From: Aphrophora alni
Taxonomy: Eukaryota; Arthropoda; Insecta; Hemiptera; Aphrophoridae
Reading direction: 5' to 3'
DNA length: 64,000 nt
Assembly: GCA_963513935.1 (NCBI GenBank)
Contig: OY740769.1
Coordinates: forward strand, 40,699,120 to 40,763,119
Below, piece by piece: positions 47,169 through 59,500 of the stretch. Under the pieces are notes generated by a model that saw only the letters and a list, made by a program, of their open reading frames with translations, did no database searches and had not been told where the DNA came from. The position numbers and the translations under genes are program-made. The number at the start of each line of letters is the position of its first letter. The first letter of the stretch is position 1.

Positions 47169-48577
47169 TGACAAAACAGTCTGAAGAAGACAGGCTATGT
47201 GAAGAACATTTCTTAACCACTCATTCTCGGGACCAATCTGGCCGTTATTGTGTCCGACTACCATTCAAGAAAGAACACTTTGTTCTGGGCCACTCGAAGT
47301 TAACCGCTGAACAGAGACTTCATTCTTTAGAGAAAAGGTTCAATGCGCAACTTGAATTCAAAGCGCTCTACTCAGATTTTATGTCTGAATATTTCATTTC
47401 AGGTCATATGGAAGTCGCTAACAACACTAACCTAACTGATCCTCACTACTTCCTCCCTCACCACGGGGTCTTAAAGGAATCCAGTAGTACTACTCGTTTG
47501 CGCACTGTGTTCGATGCCAGTTCTAAAACTTCTAATGGTTTCTCCCTCAATAATATTCTTCTCACCGGAAGAAAGATGCAGACTAACATTTGCGATTTGT
47601 TGCTCATCTTTCGGACTTATAATGTTGTGTTTTCTTGTGACATTCGTCAAATGTATCGACAGATATGAATGCACCCGGAAGACCAGTGCTATCAACTGAT
47701 TCTTTGGCGTGATAGTCCTGATCAACCTCTTTCAACTTTCAAACTCACTACAGTGACTTATGGAGTAAATTGTTCTCCATACCTCGCCATTCGGACTTTA
47801 CATCAGCTCGCCATAGATGAAGGTGATTCCTACCCTGCAGCTGCAGAGATTCTACGTAATCAAACCTTCGTAGATGATATCATCGCAGGTGGAGACACCG
47901 AAGATGAAGCGATGAACCTCCAACAGCAGCTTATTTCACTTCTGAGTCGCGGTTACTTTGAGTTACGTAAGTTTACTTCGAACTCCATGCAACTCCTACG
48001 TAGACTCCCAGATGATCATCTAGAAACTCCTGTATTTCTCCAAGAAACTCTCCAACCTCATTACACCATACTAGGCCTACATTGGTCTCCTTCGACAGAC
48101 TCTTTCACTTATAACATGAGACTACCTCGCAATTCTACTACTAAGCGTGAGGTACTTAGTGTGATAGCCCAGATCTATGACCCCTGCGGTTTCTTGTTTC
48201 CCATTGTCATGTGGGCAAAACGCTTCATGCAACTCTTATGGACCAAAGGACTAGCCTGGGACCAACCTCTTCCTTTTGAGCTACTTGAAATGTGGCAAAC
48301 CTTTATAGGTACCTCAGAGAGCCTACGAGATATCACTATTCCTCGTGCTCTAAAAATCTCTCATTCACATGACATAGAACTACATGGCTTCTCAGATGCT
48401 TCTGAGAATGGATATGCAGCTGTCTTATTCTTAAGATGCCAGCTCAACGACGGATCTGTGACAGTAAGGCAGTTGTTGTCCAAAACTCGAGTTGCTCCTT
48501 TGAAGAAACTCACTATTCCGCGGTTAGAACTGAACGCAGCTCACAAGGTTTTCCCGTTACCCATTAATTTAGAATAA
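47165..48577 (+). pseudogene. Pao/BEL pol: RT and RNase H fragment, nonsense and deletion
   Basis: The frame is minus-1 relative to gag. It opens with the pre-RT region (DRLCEEHF, LRTVFDASSKTS) and RT motif A (VFSCDIRQMYRQ), then a TGA at 47666-47668 where an arginine is expected, consistent with CGA to TGA. It continues in the same frame with TYGVNCSPYLAIRTL, the RT catalytic FVDDIIAGG, IYDPCGFLFPIVMWAK, and the RNase H start GFSDASENGYAAVLF up to IPRLELNAA. It then joins HKVFPLPINLE and stops; that phrase fits the far C-terminus of Pao pol proteins. The rest of RNase H and the whole integrase are missing, apparently by an in-frame deletion at about 48543. Confidence 0.88.
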
Positions 48578-48708
48578 ACTCAGATTAATATTCACACTAG
48601 AATAATTAAGTTAATTTTCTTATGAACAGTTAAATTTTATGTTATTTTTATTTTTTTTGAACAGATTTGTTTATTTTGAATCCTCAGGAGGATTCAAGGC
48701 CCCCTGTA

Positions 48709-49203
48709 TGTTACGTATTAGTTTTAAGGTCAAATCGACAATTCTCATTTTCTAAATTGGGTTACATGCCACAGCAACTTTCACTTTATACCTGTACAAT
48801 TTTCAGTCATTCTCATTCTACCTCTGCTTGGAGTCAGATGTATTGTCTGCTCCCTCAGCCTTTTCTCATTCTATCTCTAGTAGGAGTCAGGTGCGTTGTC
48901 TGCTCTCTAAGCCAATTTCTCATGGACTTAAGTTCCGGCTACCTCATATTAATATTTACTCTACCTCAAATACTTTTATATTTCTCTTTTTAAACATTTT
49001 TAATTATTGTAAAGTGTCAAGTGCGGTCGGTGTGAAGTGATTGTAAGAAGAAGTACTGGCCAGTTACTACACATCAAGTGGAACCGTTCGTTGGCACAAT
49101 ATACGACAACCTCAAGAAGGTAAACTCAATAACTCTGGTCCTCCGGCACTCAAACTTAGTAAGTAATAAACTCATACATTAACACTCAAAAAATTAACGA
49201 ACA
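48709..49203 (+). repeat. Pao/BEL 3' LTR
   Basis: Direct partner of 43946-44441. It is preceded by a short G/A-rich stretch (CAGGAGGATTCAAGG, ending about 20 bases upstream) that probably includes the polypurine tract, although a C-rich tail separates it from the LTR. Confidence 0.93.
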
Positions 49204-50139
49204 CTAATAATAAAATTAACTTTATGATAAGAACTGAAAATAATTAAAGATGGCACTACCAATTTCAATAAAATACAGACTAATTTTTTTTTTCATTTGG
49301 TTCGTTTTATATAGTTCAAGTGTTGATAAAATAATTATTTTGTTAATGTGTAAAGCCTGATGATATCTCTGTGTAGCAGAAACAGTTGTATCATAAGTTC
49401 AAACAAAATACGACTTAAAACTATTTATACAATTTATAAATTAATTCCAACAGTTAGTAGTTTTTCCAAAATGGTGATTGAATTAAAGCAGCTCAAAATT
49501 ACATACTCAAAAACATAAAACAAATAAATTGAAGGAAAAGTGATATAGGCGTAACCTGAACACTGCGAAGATTAAATAAAATTACATTTAAGTTTTGAAA
49601 TTGTATATTTTCAGTGAAAGGATATATTTATATAAATTGTGAGTAAAATGTCTTCTGTAATTATTTTTATATTCTGTTTGGAGAATTTAAAATAGTAGTC
49701 ATGAATGCGTACAAACTTAAATTTATTAGTTATACATGAATTTCACGAACCACAATTTTCAGTTATTGATATATCAAAATATCTTGAATACAATACGGAA
49801 GTATAGAGACAGCCCAAGTAAATTAGTTATATTTCAAAATAGTTTTAAAAAAATAAAGTAAAACATATATAGAAAAAATAGAATATCGATGAAATACCTC
49901 AATATTGTTGAAAATAAAACAAACTGAATACCAATATTTATAATTATTTGAAAATTTCTTTTAAAACACATTCTAAACAATAAAATTAAAGTTGGGTTTG
50001 TGTGTCTAGTTTACAACATTCTTTATGTCTGTATGTTTTTGTATTGTTGTTTAAAGGGGAAATATCTCGGTCATAATGGTATTAAAAGAAGAAGAAAATA
50101 GTAAAACATAGGCACCTAGCCATTGAATACGCTATTAGC
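49204..50139. other. Gene-less stretch
   Basis: AT-rich DNA with no recognisable gene or repeat other than the CTAAT target duplication at its start. Confidence 0.5.
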
Positions 50140-50283
50140 ATAAAGATAGGAATTGATCAAGAAAGAATTGACCTTACAGGAAAGAAAGCGATCCAACCCA
50201 ATACTACTTGAAGAAAGGTGTGGATCCAGCTAGAGTAGCTCGGGAGAAATACGTCTGTATTTACTATAAGTGAACTTCTGAGG
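50140..50283 (+). repeat. Dispersed SINE-like repeat, copy 4
   Basis: The most diverged copy. It keeps CTTACAGGAAAG, CCAGCTAGAGTAGCTC, a TTTACTATAAG block and a CTGAGGG end in the family order. A trinucleotide (AAT)n run follows at 50331-50357 and a G homopolymer at 50452-50462. Confidence 0.5.
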
Positions 50284-50329
50284 GTTTTGTCTGCCAAAAT
50301 CAGTTTTTATCTTTTATTAACCTTATAGT

Positions 50330-50361
<32 letters not shown>

Positions 50362-50462
50362 TTATAGTTAATGACGTTCCTTGTTTAAAAGATCTTAAAA
50401 ACAATTTTAGACATTCTTCAAAATCGATTTAACATATTTACTTTTGTTGAGGGGGGGGGGGG

Positions 50463-52586
50463 AGGTAAAAATCTCTCAAAACATGGAAGATTTATATTGC
50501 TCAATCATTGATATATGCTTAGGTAAAAGGTCAGTAATTAAACACTGAAATGAACATAGAATAAATAATCTGAAATTAAATTTAAACGGAAATTGTTTTA
50601 AAAATCATTTCTCATATTACTAAGATTCTAGAAAATAATGAAATTTGATTTGGCAACACCGTTCCCCCGCCACACCCCAACCCCAGCCCCTTTCCAGTTT
50701 TACTCAAACTATAACAGGCGAGTGGATCCTAAACCATTTACATCTCTGCACTGGTACATTCTTTGTAAGTCTGTAATATTTTGTTGATCTAATTATATCA
50801 ATACTGTACTTTGGTTAAAAGTCTTGCAGTCTTGCACGAAGTATCACACTCTCTCGCATAAATCTTTAGAATTATAAACTCTATTCAACAATCTTGACAA
50901 ATATAGAAAATATAAATACATTAAACAAAATCAGAAAAATAAATAGACAAGTATGAAAAATAGTTCACCCACGAGCAATATAGAAAGTAAGGAACTTATG
51001 TTCTAAAGTTTGAATACTGGTCGCAACTCAGTCACAATAATTTTTTTTGTACTCACATCTCCAGGACTGACGGGAAAAATGACAGAAATAGGAGATGAGA
51101 AAATTTAGTTAAGGACAACTCAATTATGGAAATATGAAAGTTTCCAGAGACATGTGTCTAACTGTAATCTATGAACCTGTAAAACTAATATTTCAGTATG
51201 TAGAATATCTAAGCGTTGTTGAAACATATTAGAAAATTTAAATGACATATTCACTTAAAGTTAAATGTTGAAATTAAATTATGTTTAACTACCTGTTTCA
51301 ATAAAGTTAAGACAAATTTCCCCTCAGTTAGGAGTACCAACTTTACGAAATTATATTAGACTTTAAGTTTAGTTTGATACCAACTTTGGGTGTAAGAAAC
51401 AGTTTTGGAAATGTCATTTAGAGGTGTGCTTGCTCGTTCCTGGCGGGAGAGAAGTCTTTGACTCATGTTTAATGTTTGTCATTTAATTATTTTGTGGATA
51501 GAAAACCTTTAATATGGTTTCTATTGTATACAATTTAATTGACATGTTCTAATGTTTTGGTTGTTGTTTTTTTATAATGAGCTTTAAGTAATAACATTTA
51601 TACAAATTTATCAAATATAATATTTTTTGATGTAACTTATATGAAGCTGAAATGTGTGTCTTATAAGGGGGAGAGGAAAATTAGTTTTTTTTGCTTTTTT
51701 TTCCTCTTAGTCACATCAAACGAAATATTGTTTTTTATTTATAAGAAACCAAGAGATCTATTTAGTAAACCCACCTATAGAGTTAGAGATATTAACATAT
51801 TAAAAAAAAACAATGTGCAAAAAAACTAAGTTCCTGTATGCGCGCTTTAGGACTAAAATTGCATACTCATTTCAAGGAACTTAGATTGATATATAACAAA
51901 TTGGCAGACACACTAATGAGTCATAGGACAACAAATATAAAAACTTGCTTTACTTAAAAAAAAAAAAAAAAAATTAAATTAAGTAATTTCACATAAAAGT
52001 GTCAGGTAAAAAGAATTAATTGAAAAGAAATCCAAGTTTTAAACATAGATCAATTTAAATATTTTCCATTTTAAAGTAATTGTATAATAATCCCTTAAGT
52101 CTGAAAAGGAAATTAGACATTTAATCCTTTAGGATGATTCTCTGTGCGTATTTGTAAAGGTTTTTCTTTTTTTTTTATAAATATATTTTACATTTAATCT
52201 GTCTCGCTAAAAATATATTTTACCATAATATGTATTAGTCAAAGTTGGTTCAACTTCGATCGGTATTGAATTTAACGACTTGTAAAATGGTCAATAAAAA
52301 CTAATGAGTTTTTTACATTGAGAACGTGTTCTAAAGTTATTTATAAGCTAGAGATGGTTGGATAACGATTTCACTTGTAGCGTATTTACGCTATCGACAA
52401 AAATCCCATTAGTGATCTGGCAGTTAGGAATGTTAAAGTTTTTCTTCCTGTCTGAGGGTAAAGATACTCAAACATAGAAGAGTTGCATCTTAGCCCTCTA
52501 ACATGAATTATCAAATTAGATATTTAAATTAAGTTTCATTTTGTATAGATAATTATTGTGCTTGACTTGTTATTGAACAGAATAAA
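50463..52586. other. Gene-less stretch
   Basis: No feature recognised. The open frame at 51641-51829 is low-complexity. A poly-A run lies at about 51957-51973. Confidence 0.5.
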
Positions 52587-52742
52587 AACACAAATTCTCA
52601 TAAATAATACATTTATTTATTCAAAGGCGTTCCAACGATAGTTATAGTTTAGTTATTTTATCTCGTGCATCATTGAAGATGAAGTCTTTGTAGTTGAAAC
52701 GCTTTTGAATAATTAAACGTAATATTTGTGAGAACTTGTGTT
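52587..52742. repeat. Foldback with degenerate hammerhead-like motif, copy 3
   Basis: The ends ACACAAATTCTCATAAATAA and the inverted TTTGTGAGAACTTGTGT are paired, and the arms carry TTCAAAGGCGTTCCAACGA and TTGAAACGCTTTTGAA. The core on the plus strand reads TTGAAGA then GAAGTCTTTGTAGTTGAAACGC, so the hammerhead-like motif is partly lost. Same family as 28553-28810 and 38793-38910. Confidence 0.7.
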
Positions 52743-53749
52743 CAAGTTTTATCCTTTTTTCATTTTGTAACATAGAAATAATACGGTACAAATTATTAAT
52801 AAGAATAAAAATTTTGAAATAGTTTTTAAAACTTTTTTAACACAATCGAATGGAAGAATTGTAAGAAAAAGGATAATACAACGTTTACAATACGCTCAAT
52901 AACACTAATTCAATAATTATTAAATCTGAAATCCTAAAACTCTACATTTATAAACAAATTGGGTTATCTTTACAAATAATTAATGAAATCGTTGCTATTG
53001 GAGAATACATTTACTTGTATCTACCTTTTTTAAAATTATTGAACCTAACCTCTAAATATCGCGTTAACATTGAAGCTTCATAAAAGTATCCTATTTACTA
53101 CAAAATAAGGAATAACTACAATTATTGAAACATACAATTTTACAATTAATTATACAATGATATATATATATATATATATATTGTATATATATATATATAT
53201 ACATATACTAATTATTAGTTACTGCGTCATTTTATATGTCATTTGAATGTAAGTGCATCCGGGTCGAGTTATTGCTTCCAGTTATAGTTACTGCTTCCAT
53301 GGATGCAATAACTCATAATTCAAAACATGGTAAATATTTCTTTGCCGCTCTGAGATGCAGAATGGATATAAATGAATAAGGAGTAGTGCGCGCGCAACAT
53401 TGCTTTACGCAGGTGTTTGGATTATCCCCCACCAGTTCTATTTTTAGTCTATTATATTCCGCTTACACAACACATTAGCACTGCCACAGTTTAGAGATTA
53501 CAGTACTATGTACCGTATACATATAGTCTACATTCAATTGCTTATTAAAGTTTGTTAAGAGTATTTGTTCTTTGTATACTTATGTTGATTAATACATTAT
53601 AAACAAATCTTCTTAAATGCTGGGGAAAACGAATTTATTAACCGAAATTAAATAGCCTACAGTTATTGTTTAACTGTTTAAAACGATTCGTAGTGTTTTA
53701 TAACGAGAGTAGATCCATAATTAATTTCGAAATGTTGTGTATTATTAGC
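52743..53749. other. Gene-less stretch with TA repeat and hairpin
   Basis: (TA)n tracts lie at 53160-53200. At 53263-53314 GAGTTATTGC and GCAATAACTC form a ten-base inverted pair round two direct copies of a TTACTGCTTCCA-like block. No gene seen. TTAGC at 53745-53749 is the left flank of the Gypsy element. Confidence 0.5.
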
Positions 53750-55816
53750 TGTTACCAGGGGACTTAAATTTAATAAAGGCGGAACCAAAATGGTAACAAT
53801 GTTTGAAAAGAAAAAATAAAAAAAAGACAAAGACAAATTTAGTAATTAACAAGGCTCAAGTTTATTGAAAGCAGAAGGAAATTTCGGCGCTTCAGACTTT
53901 GTCATTTACAACAAAAGACATCCTGACACAAATCATCAATAAAAAAAAAACTTATGATTAACAATATCATAAATTGTAAAAGTTATAAGCCCTTAATTGT
54001 AACATATAATAATTTAGAAAAAAAAAATTAATCAACAGATTCTAAAAATTTATCCCCCCTTTTAATATGTATATTTATAGTTACAAAAATTTAACAAAAA
54101 AAACAATGAGCACAGCTTAATAATTCACAGAATTATAATTAATCAAAAAAAAAGATTATACGCCCTTAATGTAAAAGTATAATAATAAAAAAAAAATTTA
54201 ATCAAAAGATTCAAAAAAAGAAAAAAAACTTATCCCCCCCTTTTTAGTTTATAAGATGATAGTTTCTTTTTAAACAATTACAGAATTTAACAAAATATAA
54301 AAGAGTTTGATATTTTAAGTTCAAAAATCATATCTATAGTTAACATGTTTATCACTAAACTAAAGATACATAATATAACTGGTTTGAAAAATTTCTTAAA
54401 AACTATATTGGCCAAATAAATTTATATATTTTAAACAAACAAAAAAAGGAATTTAGAATTTTGAAATTTTGTTAATTGACGTCAATTATTTTAATTTGGA
54501 AATTAACCTCTTGGAGGTTGTTAGGACCGAAAATTGCATGCAGGCTCCACCCAATAATTGTTTTTTATATATATTTTATAATTAACTACACAGGTCTACA
54601 TTTAGAAAATAGTCTTAAGGAACACATATTTGCGAAAGTAAATTTAGGCACATATACAAAATGAGTTAGTTAAAGTTCTGTAAAGTCAGCTGTAGAAAAA
54701 GACATCACTTTTATGCACTTGAAAATGTGAAGTTACGTTATACAAAAAAAAACGTGTTTTGCCAACAGGACGAAACTTGTTAGGATGTTTCGTTGGTTTG
54801 CGCAATGTGAGACAAGAATTTCTTTATTTCTCCAATTTCTCCTATTTGTCCTACCAGCATATTAGCTGTGAGCAAAAAACATGTTCTTTTAGTGTCTGTA
54901 CAAAATCAGACATGTTTTAGCATTAATGTTCATCATTAAAGAAATATCTGATTATTTGCCAAAATTAAAGAAAATTGATTGTATAACAGAAATTCGTTAA
55001 GATGGTACTTAAAAGCTTCTTAGATTATTATAAATCTATTTATATATATTTTAATTTTGTTTAAAAGAAAGCTTGTATAAGACTTGTAAGATTTTGCAAA
55101 AGCTTGTAAAACGAAATTTTCTGATTTAGAAGAAATTTCCTCAATTGTTTTATATTTGACATGTTCATATTCTGATCATTTAATGTTCAACACTAGTTTG
55201 CACTTATTTCACAAAAATGTTCAAAACGTAAAATGTGCCTTTGCAAGATTTTGTAAATGATGTTTTAAGAAAAGAAAATTTTTATAATCATTTAGTTTCA
55301 AAAGGAAATAGAATATTGAATAAAACATGAAATACATATTTTAAAGAATACATGATAATTAACAAATTATTTTAAAAATTAACAAAATTTATAATATGAC
55401 AAAATCTGTAAGGTTGAAGTACCTGGTAAATCCTGTCGCAGATCACGTGAGGTAGTACCGAGAAAATGATGGTTAATTTTAACATTTTTGAACCAGATTA
55501 TTAGACTAAGGCGCACAATTAGTAATTTAACATGATGTTTTAGAAAGACGGTAATTTTGAGAGAAGAAAGAAAACTTTTAGCTAACGGAGTTATGAAGAG
55601 TGTAGACCATGTTGTTATCGCATGTAGACTGTGGACCGGTAATCGAGAAGCTAGCTTGACCGGCGAAAATGTACTTTGGTTTCAAGTATCAGGTGATGCT
55701 TGGTTTAGGAGCGGGCCGCTAGATGCCAGCATCTGTCAAGCGACGGAAAGTGGAATGTATATTTACGAAATGAGTTAAGTTATTGCGGAAGTGCTTTTTT
55801 GGATTTAAATGCTACA
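53750..55816 (-). repeat. 3' LTR, subfamily B, 2067 bp
   Basis: Plus-strand TGTTACC...TGCTACA. It is almost identical to 61996-64000; one difference noticed is GTTTCAAAAGG here against GTTGCAAAAGG near 63541. It shares the subfamily B markers with 5351-7041. Confidence 0.95.
55536..55781 (+). other. Antisense reading frame inside the 3' LTR
   Basis: A 73-codon frame is open from the ATG-like start of 55557 to TAA. Residues about 13-73 match the frames at 6816 and 63838, including VDHVVIACRLW, GDAWFRSGPLDA and YEMS. An upstream ATG pair used in subfamily A is followed here by TAG. The frame lies at the element's U3 end and points inward, towards the antisense frame at 56111-56569. No family recognised and no proof of translation. 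Confidence 0.35.
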
Positions 55817-55834
55817 GCTCTCCCCCCCCGAAAG
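55817..55834 (-). other. Polypurine tract of the Gypsy element
   Basis: The plus strand reads GCTCTCCCCCCCCGAAAG, a G-rich purine run on the minus strand abutting the 3' LTR. It fixes the orientation. Confidence 0.88.
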
Positions 55835-56110
55835 ACGGAGTTAGGGTAGAAAAGAAAAGGGGCCAGAAGGGCCTCCCGCAAAATTTAGAAAAAGGAGAGA
55901 GAGAGTGTGCTTGAAGGGGTAAAAAAAAAATTTCTTCTCAGACAGGTGTTTTAGACCTCGAGATAAACAAAAGACAAACTAAGACTAACATGCATAGCGA
56001 GTGCCACATTAACTATATGTAGTTCGACAGAACCGGTCAGTATACCTTCACCAAGATAAACAACAAAGAACAAATGCACCAAACTTAACTATTAAGAAGA
56101 TGGACTCACT

Positions 56111-56569
56111 ATGTCCTCGTCCGAAGACGTTATGGTGACGAAGAAACAGAAGAGTTCATGACGCTCTCTATATTCTCGTCGCATCGATTACACCCGCGGA
56201 GTGCTCGATGTTAAGATATGTCTAGATAGGGAAACATGTCAGGTACATGTAGCGGCCATTGCCGTAAATTGGAACCTCATAGTTGATCAGACTATGGGTT
56301 GAAAAGCGTCAAGTCCGGGAACAGTGAGATATATCACTGGATAAGGAAAACTAATATCTCTTCGCCTGCAAACATCTATACAGATTACGGCACGGAGGGG
56401 CTCTAGGAGAGCTCAGCCCACCGATGCCCAAACATACAGATGTGCATTTGGCTTAGAGGAAATACGGCTTGGTTCCGTATTTTATTATGTTCTGCAGTGC
56501 ATAGAAAGAAGACTACCAGATGACAATTTGTGCGGGCCAAGAAAGATCAGAAAGAAAATTAAATCGTAA
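56111..56569 (+). pseudogene. Interrupted antisense reading frame between pol and the 3' LTR
   Basis: One plus-strand frame runs 153 codons from ATG at 56111 to TAA at 56567-56569, broken only by TGA at codon 17, TGA at codon 64 and TAA at codon 78. The last 74 codons are fully open. Composition is protein-like, richer in GC than the leader or LTR, with segments such as IDYTRGVLDVKICLDRE, CAFGLEEIRLGSVFYYVL and a basic tail (RKIRKKIKS). It is antisense to gag and pol. Each stop is one transition from a sense codon (CGA or CAA to a stop, TGG to TGA). I recognise no family. It may be a decayed antisense or captured gene, or chance. Confidence 0.4.
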
Positions 56570-56597
56570 AGGAGAAGGTTCTAGAATTTGTTAATAT

Positions 56598-59500
56598 TTA
56601 ATTTATATGATGAGGTTTGAGTTGCTCGACGTGTGCTTTTTTAATAAAACGAGGTGAATTGGCGAAAGAAAGCGCAACGGTAACTGGAGTAAGAAAATCG
56701 ATGATCCGGAAGGGACCTGACCATCGAGGCATCAATTTAGCAGCTCGCTTGTCTATGGCAGAGCTAAGAGGGTGTGTTTTACACCAGACAAGATCGTTGA
56801 TCTTATACAGATGAGGCTTCCTGAATTTGTTATAGGTCTTTTCGGCCTTTTGGTGCGCTTTCATTATATTGTCTTTGGCCTGGCGCCAAACTTGTGATGG
56901 ATTAGTATTAGGTTTTGGAAGGAGATCGTGTATGTTCCAGCTGAGACTCAGTGGTGTATTGGGGAGAAAATTAAAAAGAATACTAAAAGGTGTTGCTTTA
57001 AGAGTCTCATGATGTGCGAAATTGAAAGCCAGCTGAAGCCAGCAAAGGGAGTCGTCCCAAGAGGATTGATTTTTGGAGTGATAGGCGATAAGGGCTGCCT
57101 TAAGGTTTCGGTTAAGTCTTTCCGCATTATTAGGTTGGGGGTGATAAGGAGATAAAGTTGCATGCTTAATACCGCGAGAAAAACAAAAGTTGCGGAAGAC
57201 ATGTGATACAAAACATTGTGCATTGTCAGAGATTATTATCTTTGGAAAACCGAAATTTTGAAAAATGTTTTGGCTTAAAGCCTTAATTGTACTGTGGGAA
57301 GTTGCATCTCTGACAGGCATGAGCCAGGTGAATTTTGAGAACTGGTCAACTGCGACCAGTATCATGTTGTAGCCCTGTTTTGTCCTAGGAAGCTGTCCGA
57401 CGTAGTCGATATGTAATTTTTCCATGGGACGATTGGGAACCGTTGAGGCAAGGTATCCTAATTTGGAGTTGTGAGCAGGTTTGCTTACAGCGCACACCGA
57501 ACAAGCTCGCACTTTAGAAGTGACATCCTGTTTTAAAGTTGGCCAATAAAAGTTCTCCTTTACCTTAAACAAAGTTTTAAGTACTCCAAGATGACCACCC
57601 ACAACGGAGTCGTGATGATAATTAATCACCAGGTCGACTAAGGACTGAGGTAAATAAATTCTGGTGGGCTTTTCCAGATGATTTTTCAGGCAAAGAACGC
57701 CTTTACTTAAACAGTACTTCTCCGAAGAGATGTTCTGTTCAAGATCGGCAATGATATTTTTCAAAATAGGGTCGGCCTTTTGATGAGTCTGGATGTCATG
57801 AAAAGCTAGAGGAAAATTTGTGAGGAGACTGGTACACGAAAAGGTGACATTTTCTTCGTTGAAATTTTCCGGTTCAAACATGCGCGAGAGGGAGTCTGCT
57901 ATGATGTTCTGAGTTCCTCTTATGTGCGCTACCTTAAATTTCAATGAAGTCAACTTGGCAATCCACCGGCCTAATTTACCAAGTTGACGAGGACGTGCTA
58001 AAAGCCAAGAAAGGGCTTGGTTGTCGGTTTCTAATAGGAATTCCCGATGCTCTAGATATTGCCTAAATTTCTCTACTCCAAAAACTACTGCTAGGCATTC
58101 GGCTTCATATGCAGATGAGGCTTTTCTTTCTGCAGGTGTTAAAGTACGTGAAGCGTACGCTATGGGCTGTCGTGAGCCGTCAATTTCTTGGAGTAGAACT
58201 GCTCCTAGGGCCACCGAGCTCGCATCCGTTTGCAGGATGAATGGTTTGGCGAAATCGGCCATCCGGAGAACCGGAGGCTGTGTTATTGCCTCCCGAAGAT
58301 GTTTAAAAGCTTTCTCTTGTTCAGCTTGCCAAGAGAATTTTTGGCCCTTCCTCCGAAGCAGATTTAGAGGCGCAGCGTGCTCCGCGAAATTTGGAATGAA
58401 TTTAGCAAAGAAATTGACCATTCCAATAAATCTGGAAACGGCCTTAGGGTTCTTGGGTTGCGGAAAATTTCTAATTGCTTTTGTTCTAGATGGGTCGATT
58501 TGCACGCCACGAGAAGAAACTAGGTGTCCTAAAAAGCTTATCTCATTCACAGCGAAACGGACCTTATCTGGGTTAACAGTCAAGCCAGCCCGCCGCAAAC
58601 GAGTAAGGACTTCCCGAAGATGTTTTTGATGCTCTTCCCAAGTTTTGGAGTAAATGACTAGATCATCCAGATAATTAAAAATGAATTTGAATTTGATGTC
58701 ATGGAAGACCTGATCCAAAAGTCTGGTAAGCACTTGGGCACCAGTACAGAGTCCAAAAGGGACTCGAGTAAACTGATAAAGCATCCAAGGAGTACAAAAG
58801 CTGGTAATTTGCTTGGACTTTTGAGACAAAGGGATTTGATGATAAGCTGAATTAAGATCGAAAACTGTGAAATATTTGGCACCGACAAACCAGTTAAAAC
58901 TTTGATGTAAGTTAGGTAGCGGCACCGCTTCGACGACGATGTTTTGATTGAGCCTCCGATAATCAATCACCATCCTTGTTTTCTTTTCGGGATGTTGAAC
59001 CAGAAAAACAGGGGATGCATATGCCGACCGGCTGGGTTCTACTACTCCTGAATCTAACAATTCGTTGATGTGTTCGCGGAGGTATTCCATTTTGGGAGGT
59101 GCCAATTGGTATGGAGAACACTTGACCGGAGTGTTGTCCTTCAGTTGAATATCGTATTCAACTAGATGTGTTAAACCTAACCTTTTTGTGAGTACCTGAG
59201 GAAAATCATTAATTATTTTTAAAATGGCGTTTTTATCGTCCTTTTGAAGATGACCTAAAGGATCAGGAGCAGTAGATTCAGATGTTGTGGACACTATAGG
59301 TTTATACGCAGAATTACTAAAATTACATAGAGGAAAAACAATAGACCTTGAAAATTTGAAATAGAAGTTTTTTGCTGAAAGATCAAGTACCAGTCCCGTT
59401 TTAGATATGAAATCTGACCCGAGGATCAGAGGACACGACAACTTATGCGCCACCAGGAAATCCACATTCCAACTACAATGTTCCATTTTAAGATGAAGAC

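Larger units (their letters stand above)
43946..49203 (+). mobile_element. Pao/BEL LTR retrotransposon, young, internally deleted
   Basis: It has direct LTRs of 496 and 495 bp, TGTTACG...ACGAACA, flanked by CTAAA (left) and CTAAT (right), a five-base duplication with one mismatch. Order is LTR, PBS, leader, gag with zinc knuckles, aspartic protease, RT, start of RNase H, LTR. This protease-RT-RNase H order and the gag type are those of Pao/BEL. Integrase and most of RNase H are missing. By eye the LTRs differ at about two positions, which implies recent insertion, so the deletion was probably in the source copy or happened soon after. Confidence 0.92.

Noticed and set aside
54476..54664. 62-codon frame repeated at 62722 in the LTR
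   Set aside because: Changed or absent in subfamily A and in the 5351-7041 copy, no protein-like pattern. Much weaker than the antisense frame at the LTR end.
58021..58629. 202-codon plus-strand open frame opposite pol
   Set aside because: It is a shadow of the intact pol coding sequence on the minus strand, Ser- and Arg-rich as expected from antisense of coding DNA.
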